DNA from: Owenia fusiformis
Lineage: Eukaryota; Annelida; Polychaeta; Sabellida; Oweniidae
DNA: 64,000 bases
Assembly: GCA_903813345.2 (NCBI GenBank)
Contig: CAIIXF020000010.1
Coordinates: forward strand, 19,481,181-19,545,180
Direction: 5' to 3'
Positions 46,801 through 57,300 of the stretch are shown one piece after another; position 1 is the stretch's first letter, and every line of letters begins with the position of its first letter. The position numbers and the translations under genes were made by a program. The notes under the pieces were generated by a model, which saw only the letters and a list, made by a program, of their open reading frames with translations, made no database searches and was not told the DNA's origin.

Positions 46801-49800
46801 TAACCCATGTCAGAGATAGTGTGAAAATATGAGACTTGTAGTTTATTTATTTGAAGAGAAAAAAAATATATTAATATAGACTTCCTTGTATTCAGCAATA
46901 TTAATATGTATGAAAAATATGACTGTTATTACTGTGACACATTGAAAAATATAATATCAGCAGATTCTGGTAGTCTATCTATCAAACTAAGCTATCTATG
47001 TAAGATACATATGTTCTTTAAATTAAAATATTTCAGAAAATTATAATGTATACCCTTTTATAGAGGGAGGGGGGGGGGGGTAGATGACACGTTTAAAATG
47101 TGAAAGAAACTCATTGTTGACAGTGTAAGTAGGTCATCCCTGTTGTATAAGGGTTAAATCTTAGACCATTTATTGAGAGTGTTACATCTGTACCAGGGAC
47201 ACCATCATTCAGGGGCTGCAATACTAGGTTAGCTAGGACTAGTGGCGCCATCATTAAACCTGCAATAAAACTTGCCTACAGCCCACTTCTTGATGTTAAG
47301 CCAGTGGACCCAAGCACAATGTTAACCATCATGCATCAGGCAAAGGAGTTGACCCAAAAATATAAGCAAGATTGTACAAAGTAGCCACTGATGTCATTTT
47401 CTGGACCCCAACAACCTTTATTATACAGGGTGGTCAAAAAATGGAAACCCTTACACCATTTTCCTCATATCTTTGTCATTTTAAAAAATAACTCCCTGAT
47501 ATTTTGTGTTTGTACATCATTCAATTTGCTACCATCCTACTGAATTTCATGACCATCAGATTGATAGTCACACTTTTACAGCACATTAAAGAACATACCC
47601 CAGTGGCCACTTTTGCCCTGTCGGGAAACCTGTACTCGTAGTCTAAAATGTCCCTACCTGTGGGGATATGGCTGAGATAGAGTACATGAGAATGACCTCA
47701 GGACAATTGCAAACCTCAAAACTGAGACCATCCGTGTCATTCAGGCCATACCTGCTGAGGAATGCATTCGGGTCATTGACAACTATTTAGACAGTACCAG
47801 TGATCTCCCCAGGATATTTTCTCAAGTGGGTGCAAAATTCTCATTTTCACAATTCAGACCAAAATTGGTAAAAACATGCCAATTTTTCATGATTTTTCTC
47901 ATTTTCAAGTGGGTGCAAGCCTACTTTTAAAATCTCAGGTGGGTGCTGCGCCCACTTGCTTAAATGCTGGGAGATCACTGCGAACTGTATATATCACTAC
48001 TCACCTCTCTCACTACAAGTTTTCTTCCTTTTATTTCAAAACCATTCATTTTGTCAACAGCCTCCTGAGCAAGATCTTCTGTCTTTAGCTCAATAGCTCT
48101 ATAAAATAATCAACACAAAACTGTTTAATAACATACTGTATCAACAATGAATTGGTAGTATGCATTAATTAATAAAAGATGTTTAGGTTATGGTACCAAC
48201 ATGACTAAAGTGAACTAAATTATCAAGGACAATCAAGAGTGCTAGCCTAAATAGACTGAAGATGGCTATGTCGTGTTTATTTAAGATAAATTTAAAAGAT
48301 CATTAACCATATAGTTAATAGACCTACCCTACTCCTTTTGGCTTTCCATCAGCATTATTAAATATTTCTACATATGTCACTGCACTTTCTCCTATTTCTT
48401 TCTTAAATAAATCCTTGAGTTCCTGCCATTTTACTTCATATGGGACATTGGCAAGAACTAAACACCTGGATGTCACTTTATTGCTCATCCCGCTTCCGTT
48501 GTGGCGGGAGCCGCCTTTGTTTCCTACTGGGGACCTAGATCTGGACCTTGAGCTAGAAAAGAGACATTCATTTAAAGTATATTATACAGAAATCTTGAAA
48601 ACAATCTATTATAATATTGAATATATGTATTGATTACATAACAAAAAATATGTACTAATCAAGCTTTTTTATTGTTATTTGTAATAAAACAAAGAAATGG
48701 CTTTTTAATGATTAAATATTTGGCTATTTATCAACCCTAAAACGAAGAATCTACAGTCCATTTTACTGTTTTATCGCATCAGTAAAACCTAAAAAATAAG
48801 ATATCAAAAGATCATTAGGTAATAATATATGGAAAAATATATTCCTATTGTACATATGACATTTGTTTATCTTGGATTAACATCTTTAAAATTCTTTAAA
48901 TTACAAGAGGGCATAGGCTTATTGCACAAAAAACTAAATAGTCTGAAATATACAAATGTAATTCATGTACAATATGAATATACTTTTCCATATATTATTG
49001 CACATGAATGGTCTCCTGATTTCTTTTTTTTGGGGTTCTACTGACGCAATAAAACAGTAAAATGGGCTGTAGGTACATCAATGCAATATTTGAACAAAAA
49101 TGAAAGATACAGATCATGTATGGAATATGTAATGTGAACCTGATAATATCTTGGAGCTCGAAATTATCACTGGCCCCCATCTGGTTTTTCAGACTCTACG
49201 TCTTTATAACAAAATGGATTACTTTCGTCAGAGGAAACTTCTATTTCCATCATTTTCACCAAGAAGGAGGTTGATTTGTATCCAAATATTTTACCTGTAT
49301 GTTAATAGTAACATCTGGTTACTAAAAATCTAGGCAGTAGTGCATCATGGTATTACCAGAAGTAACGCGAAAGTAGCGCAGAGCTTCAGTGCTGGTAGTG
49401 AAATCAGACACTGGATGCCGTATATAGACAATAGCATGTTAGGAAGATGCTATACCTTATCTCTCCCTCAATGAACCATAGCTGCACTCTGTTTTTGCAT
49501 TGTTCTTTTGTAAAACAACATAAAATGGCAAGAAATGTACTAAATTTTTTACCCGGAATTTAAATAATCAAGTGAGGATTCTTTACTCCAGCAACCAGGA
49601 CGTTATCTGGTGACTTTCAAAACGTCTTGGTTGCTTCATGTTATGCCCTAATAACGTCCTGGTTGCCGAAGTGAGGAATTCTCACTTGATGTTAGATTGT
49701 GAAACTTATGGCTCTCCAACGGAGAAATGGACAGCTGAATAATAGTGACCTTTGAAACACAAATTAAGTTGATCCAGGGCTTACTTTTGTTCTCTAACTA

Positions 49801-51009
49801 AGTCATACATCATCATCATCCTTTCGTGCAAGTATTGGAGCGCTGAAGTGCTTCCTTTTCGATCAAGACTTGCAATTAATAGTCGAGTGAATGTTTTTTC
49901 TGCCCAATTCCAATATGGCGTTTTCTGCTCGGACATTCTCGTAAATCTCCGGAGGTTGTCCATATTGGTCATGGGTTGAAAAAACGTTCACTCAATGAAC
50001 AATTTACAAGTCTTTATCGAAAAAGAAGTATTTCAGCGCTCCAATACTTGCACGGATTGATGATACTGATGTAAGCCACAGTTAGAGACCAAAAGTAAGC
50101 CGTAGATCTCATTATTCATGTCTAAAGGTCACTTTTAATTAGCTGTCCAAGTGCGCCGTGGGGAAGCTAATATATCAAAATCCACATAGCTTCCGCAGGA
50201 AGTAAGATGTATATACAGTTGGGGACAAAAATAAATGACAGGTCGATTTTCGATCACCATTTCCTAATTATGGTGGTCTGAAAGCCCATAATTTCCAATA
50301 TTGTCTAGATACATATCCCTTAAAATTTGTATATTTTACATTTTGTATAATCTCATCCACTGATTTATGGCCTCTTGAAAATTCTCTTATTTTTAACATG
50401 GGAAATCCTCACTTCAGCAAATCCACCTGTCATTTATTTATGTCCCCAACTGTACACATGTACTTATGACTGATTCGCTATTCAGCAACGGATGCTACTC
50501 TTACGTAAGGTAAAATATTTCGATACAATCGACAGAATTCATCCATTTTGTGATAAAGATGTAACGTATTTATAAGCAGGTGAAGCAGTGGTCATGTTAG
50601 TTTAAATTTGAACAGATCAACATTGAAAACATGAACAATTATTTGAATTTCTGAGAAGTTGTTTTGAAAAAGTGTTGGTTCAGTATCTCGATAAACATAA
50701 ATCATCTGTAAAAAATGCCAAACAAAAATAATCTGAAGAGAAAGTTATTAAAGCTCTAAACGGACATTTTTAAACAACGATGAATTTGGTTTTCCAAGAA
50801 GAAAGCGTGGTGAAAAATGGTGGACATTTCAAAACGAAACCCAAAAGTTTGAATGACAATATCTCGCAAAATAATGATCAAATCAATTAAAACCTCAGAC
50901 CAAACTGATCTTACCGATCTCGGAATGATGCTGGAGAGGATGAATAATTATTATCTTCTTTATTGTTGCCAGTATATTCTCCGGAATATCCGTATTCGTC
51001 GCCAGACAT
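40809..51009 (-). CDS. HNRNPM: hnRNP M / MYEF2 orthologue, 11 exons, 573 aa
   Basis: Nuclear RNA-binding splicing regulator. Exons in order: 51009-50915, 48552-48328, 48098-48005, 46105-45884, 45649-45496, 45057-44938, 44709-44635, 43220-43191, 42201-41717, 41301-41148, 40876-40809; sum 1722 nt. Start MSGDEYGYSGEYTGNN; an RS stretch (SRSRSRSP) follows. RRM1 is at about 61-138 (CLVLANVPYEVKWQELKD), a Gly-rich linker at about 149-190, RRM2 at 207-281 (KVFVSN, KSRGMGIVTFE, AISMFNGQ), a Met/Gly/Asn-rich linker at about 340-490, RRM3 at 494-570 (CIIFIRN, RSRGCGTVRF, AITLMNGM), ending VRIDKGMN as expected for the family. Vertebrate hnRNP M has Met/Arg repeats in the linker; here Arg is nearly absent. 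The introns after exons 5 and 10 are U12-type. Invertebrates usually have one gene for the HNRNPM/MYEF2 pair. Confidence 0.93.
40877..41147 (-). other. U12-type intron in RRM3 of hnRNP M
   Basis: On the minus strand the intron starts GTATCCTTAAA, the minor-spliceosome donor. It ends GTCCTTAACTCTATCTAG, with a U12 branch site (CCTTAAC) whose branch A is 10 bases before the exon. It is in phase 1 and splits ...RAI/TLMNGM. Donor, branch site and frame all agree. Confidence 0.9.
42546..42637. repeat. 46-bp direct tandem duplication
   Basis: CCCTTGTGAACATTATTTCC ... AATGTACAAA occurs twice without visible difference, in an hnRNP M intron. The lack of divergence suggests it is recent. Confidence 0.9.
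42831..42853 (-). repeat. Terminal piece of the AGCTCACATGG repeat
   Basis: TACCGTGGGTACTGGGCTCA is the reverse complement of the right end of the element at 8494-9141. The rest of this copy to the left is diverged or truncated. Confidence 0.55.
43191..43220 (-). CDS. HNRNPM: 30-nt microexon of hnRNP M (DVKSSSRQDS)
   Basis: On the minus strand, acceptor CTAATTTCAG and donor A/GTAAGTTG bound exactly 30 nt in a phase that matches both neighbours (phase 1 on each side). Inclusion adds ten residues (D-V-K-S-S-S-R-Q-D-S) between the Gly-rich exon 7 and the Met/Gly exon. Skipping keeps the frame, so it may be alternatively spliced. Confidence 0.65.
45058..45495 (-). other. U12-type intron in RRM2 of hnRNP M
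   Basis: The minus-strand donor is GTATCCTTGC and the 3' end is TTTTTCCTTGACTTACCAG, with a U12 branch motif (TTCCTTGAC) close to the acceptor. It is in phase 1 and splits QAI/SMFNGQ. A U2 donor reading would not restore this highly conserved RRM segment. Confidence 0.85.
47424..47799 (+). pseudogene. Decayed TA-flanked DNA transposon with transposase C-terminal fragment
   Basis: A Tc1/mariner-like terminus TACAGGGTGGTCAAAAAATG starts at 47424. At 47688-47799 an open segment reads ENDLRTIANLKTETIRVIQA IPAEECIRVIDNYLDS, resembling the C-terminus of Tc1/mariner-type transposases (LK-x-x-I ... IP-x-x-x-x-RVIDN). The middle is deleted, and the right end is interrupted at 47798 by another MITE. 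Non-functional. Confidence 0.5.
47798..47980. mobile_element. MITE with CAGTGATCTCCC ends, copy 1
   Basis: Inverted termini CAGTGATCTCCCCAG and GGGAGATCACTG enclose 183 bp containing AAGTGGGTGCAAGCCTA. It is the same family as 62865-63067, in opposite orientation. It lies in hnRNP M intron 3 (between 46106 and 48004). Confidence 0.85.
48751..49072. mobile_element. Foldback MITE, CTACAGYCCATTTTACTG ends
   Basis: CTACAGTCCATTTTACTGTT at the left pairs with AACAGTAAAATGGGCTGTAG at the right over about 40 bp; the interior is AT-rich and non-coding. It lies in hnRNP M intron 1. Confidence 0.75.
49567..49690. mobile_element. Hairpin MITE, ATCAAGTGAG ends
   Basis: ATCAAGTGAGGATTC (left) pairs with GAATTCTCACTTGAT (right), and internal CAGCAACCAGGACGTTAT pairs with ATAACGTCCTGGTTGC. 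The whole 124 bp folds on itself. hnRNP M intron 1. Confidence 0.8.
49729..50148. mobile_element. Foldback element, GGACAGCT ends
   Basis: Left arm GGACAGCTGAATAATAGTGA and right arm TCACTTTTAATTAGCTGTCC are inverted, and CGTGCAAGTATTGGAGCGCT recurs in reverse in the right half. 420 bp, non-coding. hnRNP M intron 1. Confidence 0.7.
50214..50456. mobile_element. Tc1/mariner-type MITE, TACAGTTGGGGACAAA ends
   Basis: TACAGTTGGGGACAAAAATA at the left and TATTTATGTCCCCAACTGTA at the right are near-perfect inverted repeats with TA at both borders, the classic Tc1/mariner insertion signature. 243 bp with no transposase. hnRNP M intron 1. Confidence 0.85.
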
Positions 51010-51342
51010 TGTTCTTTTTGGTGACCTAGATTTTCGATTACCCACAATTCCTTAGAAATTATAAATAGTCTCAAAAAGTAAACGATATCTATTCTATTAG
51101 AACACTATGAAAATCAATATCAATAATAACAATCTCTTGGCAATGTCACATAAAATAGGTTGATTGAATAGTATGATATGATATTAGATACCATCAGTAT
51201 ATTGGAACTTCGTATGTCATTTAATAATATTTTGTTTGAGACTAGGCTACCCCGGAAGTTAGATTTTCGTGACTTCGGAGATGTGAAAATGAATCAATCC
51301 ATTTACACCTTTTGAACTTTAATTTAGCTACTCCCATTAACC
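51010..51342. promoter_or_regulatory. Bidirectional promoter between hnRNP M and myosin
   Basis: The two start codons point away from each other across 333 bp, too little for separate promoters with long UTRs. CCGGAAGT (51252-51259), a consensus ETS-family site common in TATA-less divergent promoters, lies about 85 bp before the myosin ATG. No canonical TATA box is evident at a suitable distance. Shared control of the two genes is inferred. Confidence 0.55.
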
Positions 51343-54300
51343 ATGGAAGAACCAAAGATAGGTGAGGTCGACGATCTTACAGTTCTCGCTAAGTTAGATG
51401 AAAAAATATTGCTCAACGAACTGCGAGTGCGTTATGAGAATGACCGAATTTATGTGAGTATCAGTATATTTTCACTATTTTTCCAGGGAAAGCCTCATAC
51501 CCTATAGTGGAAAGCCCAATATATTTTCCCTTTATATATAATTATTATAATATAAAGGGATGGATGATAACTACTCACTGTGGGTAAGGTTATGCTCTTG
51601 GTAATCCAATTCGACGACCTCTTCAGGGGCAGATCTGGGAACTAATAAGGGCCAAGGAGGAGGCCCAAACTTCTGGTCTGAAAAAAAACTGCCGCGCTTG
51701 TTCTTTAAAAATTTTGGGCCCCTAAAACCAAAAAGTGGTCCCAAATCTTTATATTTTGAGGCCCATTTTCTTCAACATTTGGCCTAAATTAAATAATAAT
51801 GCCTTAGAAGGCCCATTTATGATAAAAAAGGTCCGCTTTTTTTGCTCAAAAATTTTTTTTCCCAATTTTTTTCTCTAGGGGGGCAGACCCCCCCCCCCCC
51901 CCCCAGATCTGCCAGTATTGTTTTGTTATTTACGAAAAATGGAGGTCACCAGCTTTAGGAAGGGGCACAGAGAACTTAAAGATTGATCATTTGCATCGTT
52001 CTAAGTGCTTTGTTACCAAGGAATCATATTTAAATACTTCTCTGTGAGCAGGGGAAAGCTTTATCATATTTTTTTAAGCATAAGCTAACTGTACTTTACT
52101 CACTGAGATTTGAAATACGAGGCTAGTACAGACAGACTGTTGTTATGTGTCAACAGTAATGTGTCAACATTAAAGGGCTATAAATACTTGATAACCATCA
52201 CACTTAAAATGTTGTGCCCCTCCCATATGTTGAAATTTTTTTTTATTTTTTATTTGACATACGCCTTAGAAACGGCGGCACACTAAAATAGGTGTGTCAC
52301 ATTTTAAAACAATAATACATACTAAAAACATTTATACAAGAACTTTATACACTTCTCGGTTTAAAAATCTTAATTAAAAATCTCTTGACTAAATTGTCAA
52401 AGACAATTCCATTAGCTTGCCCCCAGTCCTCAAAGATTACATCACCTAACATGCAAATAAGTTTTCTCCTTAAATATCAGATCGCAAATTTTAACCAACT
52501 TAATCAGAGCATATTTCTGGTTGAAGACAGAAAGATATGATGAGTATCAGAATGCCTTTTAACTGATACTTTGCTATACAGACAAAGTCATTCAATTTCT
52601 TGATTTATCAAGTATTCCCATTTAGATTTATGTAAAACTTAATTGGCTTTTCACTATGTGATATTGTTGACATGTGGATTGTAATTTAACAATAAAATAA
52701 AATGGTGAAAAAAAGTAAATGAACTTTTAAAGATTTTTTAACATTGTGTCAATGATACTTATCTTGATCTTTTCCAGAAGATCCTTGAAATTTGAGTAAA
52801 TAACTGTGCAAATTTGTTTAAAAAACTACACATAGAATTCAAAAATGCCATAAAATAGAAGAAAATGTTGGTCTGTAAATGTTAAAAATGCAGATCTTCT
52901 AAGATCACCTCAAAAATGAAACTTCTTTGAGATTTCAAAGCAAACCCACTGATTATAACATATAAGATTTATCTGCCTGCTCAGCTGGCTTTATCCTGCC
53001 TGCTCTATCTCAAACATGTCCAAGTTTGGGATAAATATAAATTGCTTCGGGACCCCATTGAAATTATAATTACAATTATATTGAACAGATTCCTTATTCA
53101 AGAAAAATAAACAGGTCCACTTCAAGAAAATCATAATATTGCATTGAGAAGGTTTGTGTCCAAATCTATTTATTATATAAGTGTCAATTATCATTACGAA
53201 TCTTTCGTTATTAAGGAGCAAAAATTACAGCTTTTATCCATTAAATGAAACAATATAAATGGTACAAGGTAATGTACGAACAAATTAAGGTAAAGGTGAC
53301 TTGATCTTATCGTTAATGTTTTACTTTTATGTTATCAGTAGGTGGGGTCTGTGCACCTGTGGGTTAATTAATTGACATAATGCTATTGCATATCCCTCAC
53401 CTGCCCTATATGTCTTTATTTGGCCTCATATATTACAGAATGTCTTCTATCATTAAGTACACGATTTTGAAGGAATAGAATGAATTCTTTAAGTCAAAAT
53501 AATCAATCGAAATACTGAAGTAGGGAATATCTTCAGTTATCTTTAAATATAGTCATAGAGAATATTGTTTATTGGTTTCTTTTTTGTGACCAATGCTCTA
53601 GTTCTCTATTATTTTCAACTAGCTGAATAGAGAAAAACACATGTCTTCCCAATTTATTGATCCAAATACAATTTCCACAATGAACTGTCTTATATTTGCC
53701 TTTTTTAGATTATATGACGTGCGTCAAAACATGTCTAAATGGAAACCTCTCACTAATGAACACCTTTTCTAAAAAACACCACTTTGCACACATGCTTTAT
53801 TGAGTTCTGTATAAAATAACCTTTTTGCAGTTAGACACCTACTTGACGTAAATATTTTTTCTGACAGTGATTTTTTACTTGTTCACATTACTCATAGATT
53901 TTACTGCTGTCGTGGTTTCTCTTCCTTACGAAAGAAGACCTTTTAGAACTGATCGACAATTCTAATTATGGTATACCTTTTGAACATCTGACCCATAAAT
54001 GGCACAATGAAGAATGGGGCAGTTGAAAGCTGTTCAAATTAAACAGTCATTATTTCTCCTTACCAAATACACATATAGTTTATGACTCATTCAGAGCTTC
54101 AGACTTATCAGCCTTTCAATAAATTAATTTGTCTCTAACGAGGCCCCCTTTGTGAAAAAAGTGCAAACCTAATGAATTGATCCAGGGTTTCTTTTCATTT
54201 AAATGATATTAAAATATGTTTAAAGTCCTTCAACTACCAAAATCTGGGTGTTTACACAAAAATTGTTATAATTGGAGAAAAAATTATTTACATAATCATA

Positions 54301-57300
54301 AATAAGTGTTAAAATTGAGAGGTGTTTACATAGTGACTTAAATTGTGTTAAAACATGGGGAAATAATATTAGTCAAAATAAGTGTTCACTTGAGAGGTGT
54401 TCACTGTTCTTAATACACATTAAACTGTTATATAATGTAACTAGTATATGTATGTATTTCTTTTTTATTTCAGACATATGTTGGAGATATCCTTGTTGCC
54501 ATTAATCCATTCAAGAAGCTTAACCTCTATGACAAACAGGTAAATACCTATACACCTTTTGACCATGCAGAACATAATAAAAAGAAGTGTATTGTTAATC
54601 AGGAATTGTGTTGGGGACCACATGCAATCTAGTTACTATTGTTTTATCCCGGATCATCCCTATTTTCAGGCTTATTGCCAACATGTTCATATTTGTTTTT
54701 CCATATCGGTTGTCATATATAAGGCCATCTCATTGTTTTGGATTATATGATTACATGTTATCAATAAAGATATACTACAACCATGTAAATGTTCCATAAG
54801 CTTAAAATGTTGATGAGAATGTATAATCCTGAAATTTTGATAGCAATACCTCTCATTTAAATTTGGTACCCAAGCCCATGTTGTCAATTCTGTTATTAGA
54901 GCTTTTCCAATAGCCTTGCTTGAAGTCCCTGGACCCCCCCCCCACCTCCTTATTTTCTTCAAAACTTGTTTGGGTGTTGTGATGGGGGGGGGGTCATAAG
55001 GACTTTAGCAAGACCATTTTCCCAAGTGCAGCCTAGACAAAATAATCGAATGACTGTTGCACTGGAGGCCTCCTAACTACAACTCATGTCTTTCTTTTCA
55101 AGTAACCGGTACTCATTATGTTGCTAGTGTGTTACAATACTAGGTGACCCATATGGACTCTCGTAAATACATCATTTTTCTCTGACCATCTGTTTGTACT
55201 ATATTTAGTTTAGGTTATTATTTTTGCTCAATGTTAAAGGGCTAATAGCTAAATTCTCATTTTTAATATTTTAGAATGCTTTTAATCCATTATGATGGGG
55301 AACTTACATTGGGACACAAACATTCTTTTTTGTATTTATCTAAGTTCAATTTCAATTCAATTTATTCAATTCAAAAATCCATCATACAATATTTCATAAA
55401 TAACATGAAAAAGACACTCCAAGGGGCATTGAAAAATTAATGATGGATAGACTGAATTGCCTTTTGAAATTGAAAAATGTGAGCGCATTTTTTTCGATTT
55501 GGAAACATGTTAAATACTGCCTACTAGGTAAGGAATTCTTTTCAAGTCTTGATAAGTTCAGAAAAGGAGGTTTGTGTCCAAGTAAGTTACATATCAGTAT
55601 GGATTAAAAATAATTTAGGTTAATATTTAGGATGTGGATTGACTATTTAAACAAAAAAAATTGAGCTGTTTTATCAGAAATTCCATCCCGATAAAACTGC
55701 GCCGCTTTGTCTCGATTTTTCCAAAGTGGCGACAGATAAGAGTTGCTTTGGTAAATCAGAATGTAAGGATTTTGGAAAACCTTTTTGTGCATTAAAATGA
55801 CAAGAAATAATGGGCAATATGATGAAAAATGAAAAAACGAAAATAAAGAGACCCCTATACATTGTATTGTATTGTATTGTATTTCTGTACTTGCATAACT
55901 GTAAATGAAATGGAATGTTCAGGGTAGGCCAAAAAAATGGAGTCTATGTGTTAAAAATCTTGAATCTCTTTTCTAGTATTGTACCAAATATAAGCTGAGC
56001 AAGAAGGGGTCACTCCCCCCACACATCTTTGCAGTAGCAGATGCCACCTACCAGAATATGCTGGGATATGGGGGGTCACTCCCACGCAACCAATGTATCC
56101 TCATCAGGTAAAGCCATCAGCTTTTTTTGTAAATCGAGATATACAAATGTTATTTGGCTTTTATCTTTTACAGGGTGTCCCAGAACTCTTGAGAATTTGT
56201 TGAGGGAGATATAAGCCATGAGTTCTGGGACACCCTGTAAATATTCAAAGTATCCTTCTATTTTACAATGGCAGGTATATATATATAGACAAGCCCATCC
56301 CCCACAAGTTGACCAAAATGTTAAAAGACAGCATACTGACCCTTCAATGACTATTTTCGGAAATGAAGGAACAATCATTTCAATTGAAGTTTCCAACAAC
56401 AGGCAAAATGAATGTAAACAGTTAACATAGTTAAAAGTGAAAAATTTAACATGAAAACAGTCGCAAAATTCTTTAAAACCAAGCAATTTTGGAAAAAATG
56501 CTTGTTGGCTGCTGTTTATGAAGATCTACAGGGTGTCAAAAAACAACGGCACCCCCCTCTACAGCAAAAAGTCCTCAATGTTTCATATCAAGTCATACCT
56601 CATTTGAAAGATAATTTGATTCTGGAGTTACTCCTCAAATTTCATTTAATAAAACTTTATATTTAAAAAGCTACATTGTTTCAAAGTTTGCAACTTCGGT
56701 ACTTTGTTTGCTGCTCTGATACTGGTTAAAGGTTAAATCTTCAGAAAGTGGAATATGAAAGAATTCGCCCAGATTTCAACTGCACTGAACAAATGGGCTC
56801 AGTTCTGAAAAACAGGGTATCGGAACTGATAAGACTAAGAGCCTCTTGAAAAAAGATACAGTAAGGATGTATTTCAGAAGAATTTGAGGTTAGTGCTCGG
56901 AGGATTATGCAATGCTACACCTTTATCTGAATTTTCATTGAAATCATATCCTTCCAGATAAGCTGCTGTTTGAGCAGCAACTGGCGGTTATACTAACTAC
57001 TAAGAAAATTTCTCAGTTAACTCCAGAATTAAATTGTCTCTAAAATGAGATATGACACACCATGTAATATTAAGTACTTATCGCTGTAGAGGGGGGTGCA
57101 TTTGTTTTTTGACACCCTGTATATGATTCCAGTGGTGAGAGTGGAGCAGGTAAAACTGAGAGCACAAAGCTGTTGATCAAACAATTGATAGAGTTGTGCA
57201 AAGGAAACACACAGTTAGAACAACAGATATTACAGGTCAGTGGTTCAAAATTCTGGAGGCTTCCAATTTTGGAGATAATGGTACCTGTTACCCAGTATGG

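Noticed and set aside
55860-55885. SINE tail on the minus strand at an (ATTGT)n run
   Set aside because: No SINE body is recognisable beside it; treated as a short simple repeat.
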